The notes under the pieces are model-generated. The model was not told the origin of the DNA, did not search any database, and worked only from the letters and a program-made list of their open reading frames with translations. DNA of 52,650 bases from Cerasicoccus arenae (GTDB lineage: Bacteria > Verrucomicrobiota > Verrucomicrobiia > Opitutales > Cerasicoccaceae), in contig NZ_BMXG01000028.1 in assembly GCF_014651635.1 (NCBI RefSeq), forward strand, positions 1-52,650, given 5' to 3'. The position numbers and the translations under genes were made by a program. Shown in pieces: positions 20,675 to 29,387 of the stretch (its first letter is position 1; each line of letters opens with the position of its first letter).

Positions 20675-22036
20675 ATGCTAAATCGCAGACGTTTTATCCA
20701 AACCATAGGAGTATCCAGTAGCGTCCTTACGCTCGGCTTTGGTGGATTGCAAAAACTGATGGCTCAAGGGCCGAGTCAATCGGCGGCAGGCTTTGGCCCC
20801 CTCATGCGCGATTCAGCTTCAGTAGTAGAACTACCAGCAGGATTTAGTTACCAAATTATTTCCCAAACTGGGCAGACGATGGCCGATGGGCTACTCTCGC
20901 CTGGGCGTCAAGATGGTATGGCTGCGTTCCCTGGCCCTGATGGCCGTGTGATTCTCATTCGAAACCACGAAAACGAGTATCCTTGGCGAGCGATGGGGCC
21001 CTTTGGCCTACTAAATGAGCGGTATGGCCAAATCGATCCAGCGCTGCTTTATGACGCTCGCACCGACTCGATGCCATGCCTTGGCGGCTGCACTGTATTG
21101 ATTTATAATCCAGAAACCAAACAGGTAGAGAAAGAGTTCTTGCGATTAATTGGGACTGAGCGCAACTGTGCTGGAGGACCAACTCCTTGGGGAACATGGA
21201 TCACTTGTGAAGAATCCACAGTCGCCGTCAAAGACGGATACGGCGAGGATCACGGTTTTGCCTTTGAAGTTACGCCAACAACGGATCCCGCAATTGAGCC
21301 CCCCTCCCCCCTGAAGGCCATGGGACGATTTCGCCGCGAAGCCGTTGCGATTGATCCGCAAACGGGCATTGTCTATCAGACTGAGGACATGGGCGACGGC
21401 TGCTTCTATAGGTTCATTCCTGACCAACCCGGCAAACTTGACTCTGGCAAACTGCAGGCGCTCGTGATCAAGGACGGACCAACCGACACGCGTAACAATC
21501 CGGGGGCTACATCAGAATTCCCGCTCAATAAATCATATGCTCTCGATTGGGTGGATCTGGATGAAGTTGAGGCCCCTGAAAATGATCTGCGACACCGCGC
21601 ACACGCGAAGGGCGCTGCTGTATTCGCACGTACTGAAGGAATCTGGATGGGAAGTGATGAGCTTTACTTTGCATGCACAACTGGCGGCCCAAAGCTTTTT
21701 GGCCAAATTTTCCGCTTTAATCCAAGTCGAGACGATCGCCCAGATCAGCTCGAGCTTTTTATCGAATCTCTCGATTCAAGCCTAATGCAGAACGCCGATA
21801 ATTTGGTGATTGCTCCGTGGGGTGATGTTTTACTCTGCGAGGATTCCAATGCCCCTCATAAGCGTCTGGTAGGCGTTACGCCGACTGGAGAAATCTACCA
21901 TTTTGCTCGATGTGTCTACAATAGCTCAGAAATTGCAGGGGCCTGTTTTTCGCCAGATGGGCAAACGCTCTTTTTTAATGTCCAAAACAACCCAGGCTTT
22001 ACGGTCGCGGTAACGGGTCCCTGGCCAAAGTCATAG
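20675..22036 (+). CDS. PhoX-like (DUF839) Tat-exported phosphatase family protein
   Basis: A 453-aa protein exported by the Tat route: RRRFIQTIGVSSSVLTLGFGG is a twin-Arg signal within the first 25 residues, so a folded, cofactor-bearing enzyme is likely. The body has the PhoX/DUF839 hallmarks: RNHENEYPW, LGGCTVLIYN, RNCAGGPTPWGTWITCEE with paired Cys and Glu ligands, EDMGDGCFYRF, and near the end VLLCEDSNAPHKRLVG and GACFSPDGQTLFFNVQ. PhoX enzymes are Ca/Fe alkaline phosphatases, but many DUF839 members are untested. It ends 6 bp from the convergent FG-GAP gene. A phosphate-stress role cannot be shown because no Pho box is evident. Confidence 0.85.
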   Translation: MLNRRRFIQTIGVSSSVLTLGFGGLQKLMAQGPSQSAAGFGPLMRDSASVVELPAGFSYQIISQTGQTMADGLLSPGRQDGMAAFPGPDGRVILIRNHENEYPWRAMGPFGLLNERYGQIDPALLYDARTDSMPCLGGCTVLIYNPETKQVEKEFLRLIGTERNCAGGPTPWGTWITCEESTVAVKDGYGEDHGFAFEVTPTTDPAIEPPSPLKAMGRFRREAVAIDPQTGIVYQTEDMGDGCFYRFIPDQPGKLDSGKLQALVIKDGPTDTRNNPGATSEFPLNKSYALDWVDLDEVEAPENDLRHRAHAKGAAVFARTEGIWMGSDELYFACTTGGPKLFGQIFRFNPSRDDRPDQLELFIESLDSSLMQNADNLVIAPWGDVLLCEDSNAPHKRLVGVTPTGEIYHFARCVYNSSEIAGACFSPDGQTLFFNVQNNPGFTVAVTGPWPKS

Positions 22037-22042
22037 GCGTAA

Positions 22043-24331
22043 TCAGTTGACGGCTTTGCCTGCGTCGAGTTCATTTTCGCCCTGCGGGTAAAGCAATAGG
22101 CGATCGTGCACAAGTAGCACGATATCTTGAAGCCCGTCGTTGGTGAAATCGCCAAGAATGACCTCACGTGGCTCTAATGGAGCGCCTTTTCGGCCACCAT
22201 AATGAAGGTCTTCTTCAAATACATTGAAATGAAGGGCGCTTTTCCAACCATCTGGTGGCGTGCGCTTGATGATTTCCAAAACGTTATTTTGGCCATCGAT
22301 GAGGATGAACTCTGCACCTGAAGTCTGGTTTAATTCTGCGATCGCAATTTGGTTGTAAACAATATCGTCAAGATCGGATTCATAGGTCGTCACGGTGCGT
22401 AGTGCTTCCCACGTTCCACCAAGTGGAGACCGGACCAATGCCGTTTTCCCCAGCAAAACCATGTCTTGATTGCCCTCCCCCATATCCATGAGTGCGATTG
22501 GATTGAAATCACCAAATTTCACCGTGCGCGTATAGCGGTAAATGCCCGCATCATCCCGCCGTAATACTTGGAAGCTCTTATCGCGCTGATCAAAGATCAG
22601 TAGTTCGGTAACTCCATCTCCATCAATGTCTCTCAAATGTGGTATCGATAGATGGTCGTTGCCTGAACGTGAATTAAACTGATCAAGCACTGTCCGACGC
22701 TTATCGGTGTCCAAATAAATAGCGCGCACAAAACCATCGGAAGCCACAAGCAGTTCCTCTAAACCATCATCGTTGATGTCGCCTAATCCGACATTGGAAA
22801 GATCAATCTCTCGCAAACCGTCTATCTCAAATATAGCTTCATTTACTCGATCGTCTGGCAAGCCATCAACCATAGCTAAATCGACATACCTAGCTCCATC
22901 ACGCGGGATAGTGATCAACAGATCTTGTGAGCCATTTTGGTCTAGGTCGGCCAGCAGAATTCCCGAGGGCTCCCGACGCACATCCGGCAGAGTAAACTGC
23001 TTTTCAATTGTCCAGCCGTTGTCTGTTTGAGCGAGAAATGCCAATTGCTGATCGCTCTTTTGACTAGTCAGCGCGACTAATTGTTGTTTCTCGGGCAACC
23101 AGAGAATTTTCTTAGGATCGCCCGACAAACCAATTGCCTGAGGGAAGACAAAGCGATCACCATTCCATCGCGTCAGACCAATAATTGTTTCGTTTTTACT
23201 GAGGACAAAAAGCTCGGACTGTCCATCGCCATCAATGTCCGCAGCCGCCAGAGACTCTACTCCTTGAAAGGACGGATAAGATCGGGGGGCTTTCCATCCC
23301 CCATCAGGATTGCCTTCCAGCCACCAAATCTGAGCGTTAGCAGCATCTGCCACCGCAAGATCGTCTATACCATCACCGTTGTAGTCGCCTCGTGCATAGG
23401 CTTCAGGGAAATCGGTTTCAGCGCCGGTTGAGTAATACTCAAGTGGCCAATCCTCGCCCGAATCAGGTGAAGATTTCTCCAACCGTTCGATACGAAGACG
23501 CCCTGTCCGCGGTTCAATAAGAACTAATTCGGGGTCCGTGGCTGCAGGGTCAATCCATGCAATACTTGGCGAGGTCGCATCAAGAGAGAAGGCAAGCTCA
23601 GCGCCTGGCCCATTCTCCGGGTCCCATTCAATAATACGCAAGGCACGAACTGAACCAGGTACTCGGTAGGAAAAACGCAGCGGCTTATCTCCTTTCGCCG
23701 GAAGAACATCCAAGTCCATGCCAGTACTATCCATGCGATAGGTTTCATAAAGTTTAACTGGATCGGCATTCTCATCAAAAGCGAAAACCACTAGACGGTT
23801 CTTTGTCAGTGCAACGAGTTCAAGCCCCGGATAGACATCGCTCAACTCCACAAGCTTCATTGTGCTGTTCCATGGCAAAGCTTCCAGGCCATCATATTCC
23901 CGCTTCTCCGCCCATACGCCTTTTTCCAACTGCGCCACTGCGACGAGCGGTTCATCTTTACTCGTGTAGACCACATCAGGAAGACCATCTCCAGTTATAT
24001 CGCCCATCTCCAAATCATACATAGCAATACCGCTAGCAACGCCTTCCATCTCGAATCGCGAGTCTTCGAGGACGGGCTCCCAACGGTTTCGCTTCAGGCT
24101 GCGACCATGTGTGCTGATCTCGCCGGGGGGGCGTTGATAATAGATTTCGACGCGTGCACGATCGTTATTGATAACGCCAATATCTTCCCGGCCATCTTGA
24201 TCCACATCCGCCTTTGCCAGTGCACGAACGCCCCAATCAAGTTTCATGACTTCGGGACCAGTCAATTGAACCGCAGCATTGTCGGCAAACAGCGTGCTAG
24301 CTAAGAGAAAATAGATGAATAAAATACGCAT
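22043..24331 (-). CDS. Secreted FG-GAP/VCBS repeat protein
   Basis: A 762-aa exported protein: MRILFIYFLLASTLFADNA is a signal peptide. At least eight Ca-binding D-x-D-x-D-G-type loops are spread over the chain, among them DVDQDGREDIGV, DITGDGLPDVVY, DYNGDGIDDLAV, DIDGDGQSELFV, DLDQNGSQDLLI, DINDDGLEELLV, DIDGDGVTELLI and DFTNDGLQDIVL. This pattern builds one or two seven-bladed beta-propellers as in integrin-like FG-GAP proteins. No catalytic domain is visible, so binding to surfaces or glycans is the best guess. It is the last gene of an operon: the preceding gene ends 4 bp before its ATG. Confidence 0.85.
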   Translation of the reverse strand: MRILFIYFLLASTLFADNAAVQLTGPEVMKLDWGVRALAKADVDQDGREDIGVINNDRARVEIYYQRPPGEISTHGRSLKRNRWEPVLEDSRFEMEGVASGIAMYDLEMGDITGDGLPDVVYTSKDEPLVAVAQLEKGVWAEKREYDGLEALPWNSTMKLVELSDVYPGLELVALTKNRLVVFAFDENADPVKLYETYRMDSTGMDLDVLPAKGDKPLRFSYRVPGSVRALRIIEWDPENGPGAELAFSLDATSPSIAWIDPAATDPELVLIEPRTGRLRIERLEKSSPDSGEDWPLEYYSTGAETDFPEAYARGDYNGDGIDDLAVADAANAQIWWLEGNPDGGWKAPRSYPSFQGVESLAAADIDGDGQSELFVLSKNETIIGLTRWNGDRFVFPQAIGLSGDPKKILWLPEKQQLVALTSQKSDQQLAFLAQTDNGWTIEKQFTLPDVRREPSGILLADLDQNGSQDLLITIPRDGARYVDLAMVDGLPDDRVNEAIFEIDGLREIDLSNVGLGDINDDGLEELLVASDGFVRAIYLDTDKRRTVLDQFNSRSGNDHLSIPHLRDIDGDGVTELLIFDQRDKSFQVLRRDDAGIYRYTRTVKFGDFNPIALMDMGEGNQDMVLLGKTALVRSPLGGTWEALRTVTTYESDLDDIVYNQIAIAELNQTSGAEFILIDGQNNVLEIIKRTPPDGWKSALHFNVFEEDLHYGGRKGAPLEPREVILGDFTNDGLQDIVLLVHDRLLLYPQGENELDAGKAVN

Positions 24332-24335
24332 CGCT

Positions 24336-26048
24336 TTACGGTTTCTTGGGTAAGATGCGGGCCCGGGTCAGTTGAGCACCTTCAATAATATAGCCAGTCG
24401 AAATCATGTAATACGGCAGCTCGACTTCCGAAAAGTCGGGCATATCGAAGTCGAAATCGTCACTGAGTTCGTTTTGATATAGTTTGAATATTTCTTCCAA
24501 AACGGTGCCCAGATTAAAGTAGTTACTTTCGACAGGATTCGGGGGAAATTGCCTCAATGCATCAACGATATAAGATTGATTCCAAAGTCCCTCACTAGAC
24601 TCGCGCACATGGTAGAGCGTGCGCTCAAGCAAATCCACAGAGCCGATCGCAAGAAACAAATAACCATCTGCCAGCGCATAGCCAAATGGGGCGTCTTCCA
24701 TGCCGTGATTGGCTGGAGTGATGATGATCAGATCGAGGAATTCCCTTTCAGTGAGCACTTCGGTGCCTGGCATGAATATTTCGGTGAGGCCCTTGATTGC
24801 GTTTTGAAAGGCTTGGGGATCACGCACAGGAATTGCGATAATCTTTTGCTCATTGTCTATTGCGACTGCAACATCTTCTTCTAACTCCTTCCAGACCGTA
24901 AATGATATAAATTGGTCACCGAAATTGTTCATCAGCGACTCACGCATATCGATATCCGATTGTTCACGGAAATTATCCAGCTGCAGTTGGAACATGGAGC
25001 CGAAATTCGGACTCATAATATTCATCACCGATTCAAAGGCCGCGAAGACTTCCGGAAAATCAATCATCGAAACGGTTGACGCCACTGCGTCCTTGGGAAC
25101 CCAATGTGGATAGCGGACAGGGTCTTGACTATATGCCAACATGCTTAAGAGCCCAGCTCGCTCCTGATACAATAGTCCAAAAACGCTCTCCATATCCTGA
25201 CTTTCGTAATCGAAAGAGACAAAAACCGCATCCATTGAATCGAGCGCCAAACTGGTCCATAAGCTATCGCTTGTGACCGCAAGAGGATTCATGGGGAGGT
25301 CACCTATATCACTGTCAAGAAACTCGCGAAAAATGGCAGTACCAGACTTCAAATTAACAAATCCGCGCATTTGAGCGTCAGACGAAAGGTCTATCGCACG
25401 TAGGAACGCGGGGGTATTCCCCAACCCCTCATTTCTCGAATCAATAACTGCATCAACTGTGTTTTTAAGTAGATCTAGGGATGTTGCCTCGATTGCAATG
25501 CCGTCCACTAAAGTCCAATATTCCGCCATCCATTCATCATTGGGAAGGCCGACGATTTCCTCGGTAAATAACGTTATTCCTGCATACTCCTCTTCAACCA
25601 AGAGAACTTCGTCTGAGCTCTCATCTCTATCTGAGATTTGAAGAAATTTTAACGCATCTATTTCTCCCGCGAAATCAGCCATAAGGACGATCGCAGGCTC
25701 CATCTCATTTTCCGCATCCAAGGAAACAACTGCCACGCAAATCCGCCCACTAAGCAGTTCGTTCAAATTACTCATAGAAACTTCTTCGCCATTAGGCAGC
25801 TTAAAACGCTTACCATCCCCTATTTCAAGAGGCTCCTTAATATCTTCCAGCCAAGTCTCCTTCTGATCTTCTGAAACAAGCTTGCTTAACTCGCCATTCT
25901 CAAGCGCAGCGACTAAAGACGTCGAATCATCCAGCGAAAAACTGAAAAGTGTCGTTTCGGGGAGGTAATCCTCCAGATAATTCTTAGCCGTTGCCACTCC
26001 TGCAAAACAGGAGAGCGCGAGCGCGATGAACAAACTGGTTCTAATCAT
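24336..26048 (-). CDS. Secreted protein of unknown function
   Basis: A 570-aa protein with a signal peptide (IRTSLFIALALSCFAGVATA, cleaved after ATA). The mature start YLPETTLFSFSLDDSTSLVAAL resembles DUF3352-type proteins that open with L-P-x-x-T-x-x-x-x-x-x-D, but this match is weak. Regular repeating units are hinted at by phrases such as FLQISD, FGYALADGYLFLAIGSVDLL and IEGAQLTRARIL. No active-site motif was found. It overlaps the upstream protease gene by 8 bp and is followed 4 bp later by the FG-GAP gene, so all three are almost surely translated from one message. It could be a substrate or partner of the protease. Confidence 0.75.
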   Translation of the reverse strand: MIRTSLFIALALSCFAGVATAKNYLEDYLPETTLFSFSLDDSTSLVAALENGELSKLVSEDQKETWLEDIKEPLEIGDGKRFKLPNGEEVSMSNLNELLSGRICVAVVSLDAENEMEPAIVLMADFAGEIDALKFLQISDRDESSDEVLLVEEEYAGITLFTEEIVGLPNDEWMAEYWTLVDGIAIEATSLDLLKNTVDAVIDSRNEGLGNTPAFLRAIDLSSDAQMRGFVNLKSGTAIFREFLDSDIGDLPMNPLAVTSDSLWTSLALDSMDAVFVSFDYESQDMESVFGLLYQERAGLLSMLAYSQDPVRYPHWVPKDAVASTVSMIDFPEVFAAFESVMNIMSPNFGSMFQLQLDNFREQSDIDMRESLMNNFGDQFISFTVWKELEEDVAVAIDNEQKIIAIPVRDPQAFQNAIKGLTEIFMPGTEVLTEREFLDLIIITPANHGMEDAPFGYALADGYLFLAIGSVDLLERTLYHVRESSEGLWNQSYIVDALRQFPPNPVESNYFNLGTVLEEIFKLYQNELSDDFDFDMPDFSEVELPYYMISTGYIIEGAQLTRARILPKKP

Positions 26049-26997
26049 GCGATGAATCGTTGACTACAGCCGACGGAGGGGAGTTATAGCGGAAGCCGGT
26101 GTTGGGATTACGCGGGTCGAAGGCGAAGGCATCTCTGTTTTCCAAGAAAAACTTGAGCACATTAGCCGGGATTGCAAAGGCCAAGCCTTCAGCTCCCATC
26201 GCAACGACCTTCATGTTGTTTACTCCAACAACCTCACCACGCAGATTAAAGAGCGGCCCTCCAGAGTTCCCTGGGCTAATTTCGGTTGTCGTTTGAATGA
26301 AAACGCGGCCATCGATCGGGCGATTACGATTGCTGACAATCCCTTGAGAGACTGTGCGGTCCAGGCCCAGCGGTGCGCCGATTGCAAACACCGACTGCCC
26401 CTGCTTTAAATCATTGGATTCTCCGAGCGGCACCGCAGTCAGTTTTTCATTGTCTAGCAGATCGATTTTGAGCAAGGCCAAGTCAGCCCCTGGGTTGCTC
26501 GCGACTATTTTTACGTTATCAAACTGCACTCGCTCCAGCGAATTGTCTTTCTGTTTGAAAACGGTAACTGAGATATCGTGCTCACCTGCAATGACATGGT
26601 CATTTGTTATGAGATAGCCATCTGGGTTAATCACGAAACCACTACCAAGCCCGGTTGGGGTTCTGATCAGCACAACTGCCTCTCCATAACGATCAACCCA
26701 ATCCCCAATCGGCATAGCCTGCCGATCAGTAAGCGTTTGGAAAAGGCCATGATTAACAACGGTGGATACGTCTCCACCAGCAGCAGTGCCTTCCATATCG
26801 ATACCAACGATACTAGCTCGAGGGATCTCGAGCACCGTAAAACCAAGATCAACGTAAATACTGGTCGGGCGCTCGTGAACAAGAGAGCCACTGATTGTGT
26901 TGCCTTCACTCAAGGTGATTACCGCACGTTCAGCAAAAACTGGCAGCGTCACAATCGCGATAATTGAAAGGAAAATAAATTTCACGAAGGAAATCAT
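26041..26997 (-). CDS. HtrA/DegP-like serine protease without PDZ domain
   Basis: A 318-aa exported trypsin-type (S1C) protease from ATG 26997. A longer frame begins upstream, but this ATG gives a clean signal peptide (ISFVKFIFLSIIAIVTLPVFA). About 60 residues of small beta domain follow (LSEGNTISGSLVHERPTSIY). The protease fold then has LGSGFVINPDGYLITNDHVI with the catalytic His, ADLALLKIDL with Asp, and ISPGNSGGPLFN with Ser. The chain ends soon after LAFAIPANVLKFFLENR, where HtrA proteins would continue into PDZ domains, so those are missing. Periplasmic quality control or activation of a partner is likely. It heads an operon with two other secreted proteins. Confidence 0.88.
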   Translation of the reverse strand: MISFVKFIFLSIIAIVTLPVFAERAVITLSEGNTISGSLVHERPTSIYVDLGFTVLEIPRASIVGIDMEGTAAGGDVSTVVNHGLFQTLTDRQAMPIGDWVDRYGEAVVLIRTPTGLGSGFVINPDGYLITNDHVIAGEHDISVTVFKQKDNSLERVQFDNVKIVASNPGADLALLKIDLLDNEKLTAVPLGESNDLKQGQSVFAIGAPLGLDRTVSQGIVSNRNRPIDGRVFIQTTTEISPGNSGGPLFNLRGEVVGVNNMKVVAMGAEGLAFAIPANVLKFFLENRDAFAFDPRNPNTGFRYNSPPSAVVNDSSHD

Positions 26998-27088
26998 ACT
27001 AGTGTTTGTGAACAGCGCAAGCGTGGGTTGTTTCCTTATTTTTTGAAACAACCTGCAATCATGCACTATTCGATGCTTGGGATGCCGT

Positions 27089-27298
27089 TTATTCGTCCAA
27101 AGTGAAGCCGACTTTGATCGTCACTTGCCAATGTGCGACCTTTCCCCCTTCAATATGACCACGGGTCTCTACGACTTCAAACCATCGCATATTTCGAATG
27201 GAACTTGAGGCGCGAGTAATTGCATTACGGACAGCTTCATCGGTGGAAATCGGTGAAGAACCCGTTAATTCGATTTTCTTGTAGATGTGTTCGCTCAT
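27089..27298 (-). CDS. Dodecin (flavin-binding)
   Basis: A 69-aa dodecamer-forming protein. The order is that of dodecin: [22 protein letters not shown], then [21 protein letters not shown] with the Trp that stacks on the flavin ring, and [19 protein letters not shown]. Dodecins store riboflavin/FMN and protect it from light-driven damage. ATG at 27298. It lies 43 bp after the glycosylase gene on the same strand. Confidence 0.9.
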   Translation of the reverse strand: MSEHIYKKIELTGSSPISTDEAVRNAITRASSSIRNMRWFEVVETRGHIEGGKVAHWQVTIKVGFTLDE

Positions 27299-27341
27299 GC
27301 CTATAACTTAGCCAGTTCTCTCACAGAACCCAATAATTAAA

Positions 27342-27869
27342 TTACCGATGCCACACATATCGATATGGAGCAGAAAGCCATGGCTCAGATGCATAACCGA
27401 TTCCAATCCGAGGAGTGGTCTCAATCTCATGATCCGGAATTTCCTTAGCTGACTCAAACCACAACCCAGTCGATTTCTGTGCAGGCTTTTGATTCTGAAT
27501 ACGATCAATCGCCAACGACTTTGTCACCCTTCCTGGCCCAATTACCTCCCCTGCCCCGCGAATCAATACAGCAGCCGGAAAACCCACCGGCCCAGTTACG
27601 ACATTAAGCATCCAGTGCACGCCGTAGCAGAGATAAACGTAAAACACTCCTGGCGGGCCGAACATCACAGCATTACGTGGCGTCTGTCCCTTCCAAGCAT
27701 GACATGCGCGATCTTCTGGACCGTCATAAGCTTCAACTTCGGTTAATTTCCAACGTCGAATTTCACCATCTGACATTTGCCGACAGAGATATTTACCAAT
27801 CAATTCCCGTGAAACCACGAGGGTGTTCCGGGCAAAAAATGAGGCCTCAAGGACGGTTGATGCCGTCAC
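27342..27869 (-). CDS. DNA-3-methyladenine glycosylase (AAG/Mpg family)
   Basis: A 175-aa base-excision repair enzyme that removes alkylated purines. GTG start at 27869, six bases after the nuoN stop. The family pattern is clear: FFARNTLVVSRELIGKYL, then LTEVEAYDGPEDRACHAWKGQTPRN with the catalytic Glu and Asp region, GVFYVYLCYGVHWMLNVVTG and AAVLIRGAGEV. The C-terminal RIGIGYASEPWLSAPYRYVW closes the DNA-binding site. It is co-directional with and very close to nuoN, so it may be read through from the nuo transcript. Confidence 0.92.
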   Translation of the reverse strand: MTASTVLEASFFARNTLVVSRELIGKYLCRQMSDGEIRRWKLTEVEAYDGPEDRACHAWKGQTPRNAVMFGPPGVFYVYLCYGVHWMLNVVTGPVGFPAAVLIRGAGEVIGPGRVTKSLAIDRIQNQKPAQKSTGLWFESAKEIPDHEIETTPRIGIGYASEPWLSAPYRYVWHR

Positions 27870-27875
27870 TCGAAT

Positions 27876-29387
27876 TTAACCTCCAAAAATACCACGCTGA
27901 AAAAGCCCCATGAGCACAGTAATGACGACCAGCAGGCCTAATGTAAGCTTATGGATAATTCCAACGGCACCCGGCATTGGATAGCTTGGGCGGGCTTCAT
28001 CACCTGGCAGTGCAGGCTTGATAAAGAACGCTTCACGCATCCATCCAAAGTAATAGTAGACCGAAATGACCACGCCGATAATCGCGGCACCAAGCAACGT
28101 GTAGAGTTCAGCTTGAAACGCAGCAATGAACAGCAAAAGCTTACCAATAAATCCAGCCAGTGGCGGTATACCAGCGAGCGACCCTAAGCCGATTGCAAGC
28201 ACTCCGGCCAAGAATGGCTGGCGCTCCGCCAATTTCTGATAATGATCGATTTCTTGGATTTCGTCTTCGACGCCTGCAAGATGCACCATCACTCCAAAAA
28301 CCGCAAAGGACGCAAACAAGTAGGCAAATAGATAGAAGATGATCGCCCAAGGTGCCAATGCCACTCCGACCGCCATCGCGACAACACCAACGAGCAAATA
28401 GCCTGCATGCGCGATACCGGACAAGCCGATGACGCGCTTCACGTTTCGTTGCCCCAACGCAGTGATATTCCCAAAGAGAATCGTGATAATTGCGATCGCT
28501 GAAAGCAGTGGCACCGTTAGCTTTGACAACGCAGCAAAAGGACCGGCGACTAGATTCATCAGTACCAGAAATCCAGCGGCTTTCGAGGAAACAGCAAGAA
28601 ATGCAGTCACGGGAGTCGGTGCCCCTTGATAGACATCAGGCACCCAAATTTGGAAAGGCACAGCGCCAATCTTGAAGCAGATTCCACAAAGAACGAGAAC
28701 CGCCCCCACAAGCACCAATGGCTCCTCGGGCGTCGCTGCTATGAATTTCCCCAATGCGGCGAAATTCATACTATCGGTAGTCGACTGCGCAAGGGCTGGA
28801 TTACTTGCCGCTCCGTAGAGAAGGACAATGCCAAAGAGCAGGATAGCCGAGCTCAAGGCACCAAGGATCAAATACTTCAGTCCTGCTTCCAGCGAAAACG
28901 GGCTATATCGGCAATACGAAACCAACACATAGAAGCCGATGGTGACTGTCTCCAGAGACACAAACAACATCACGAAATTGCTCGACTGGACTAGGAGCAT
29001 CATTGCCCCGCTGACGAAGATAGTGAGCAGGTAAAACTCTGAGCGTGGCAAATTCTGACGAGAAAGGTAAGAGACTCCTAAATAACAAACCAATGTCGAA
29101 CTGAGCACAAAGAAGGCGCGCATGTAAGGTGTGTATGGCCCACTCTCAATCATCCCGCCAAATAATGGCCCAGTTGATTCGGTCGCGCAGCCACATCCCA
29201 TAACCAAGACCGCCAGCAGTGCCAACTGTCCGAAGATTGCGACGAGAGGAATCAATCGCTTACGCGATGACGGCAGAAATAGATCGAGGCAAAGCACCAG
29301 CAATCCGATGCCGGCCATGCTTAATTCGGGCCAAATCGCGCTCCATTGATTGGTCGCAGCAAGCTCTTGAAAACCGTTGTAATTCAT
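27876..29387 (-). CDS. nuoN: NADH-quinone oxidoreductase subunit N
   Basis: A 503-aa antiporter-like membrane subunit of complex I with about 14 hydrophobic helices. Typical parts are SNFVMLFVSLETVTIGFYVLV, with the conserved Glu in TM5, and KIGAVPFQIWVPDVYQGAPTP, with the Lys in TM7 and the V-Y-x-G-A-P-T pattern unique to NuoN. KVIGLSGIAHAGYLLVG and ALGIGSLAGIPPLAGF-like segments follow. ATG at 29387; its first base pairs overlap the nuoM stop (ATGA). Last gene of the nuo series; the glycosylase gene follows. Confidence 0.95.
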   Translation of the reverse strand: MNYNGFQELAATNQWSAIWPELSMAGIGLLVLCLDLFLPSSRKRLIPLVAIFGQLALLAVLVMGCGCATESTGPLFGGMIESGPYTPYMRAFFVLSSTLVCYLGVSYLSRQNLPRSEFYLLTIFVSGAMMLLVQSSNFVMLFVSLETVTIGFYVLVSYCRYSPFSLEAGLKYLILGALSSAILLFGIVLLYGAASNPALAQSTTDSMNFAALGKFIAATPEEPLVLVGAVLVLCGICFKIGAVPFQIWVPDVYQGAPTPVTAFLAVSSKAAGFLVLMNLVAGPFAALSKLTVPLLSAIAIITILFGNITALGQRNVKRVIGLSGIAHAGYLLVGVVAMAVGVALAPWAIIFYLFAYLFASFAVFGVMVHLAGVEDEIQEIDHYQKLAERQPFLAGVLAIGLGSLAGIPPLAGFIGKLLLFIAAFQAELYTLLGAAIIGVVISVYYYFGWMREAFFIKPALPGDEARPSYPMPGAVGIIHKLTLGLLVVITVLMGLFQRGIFGG

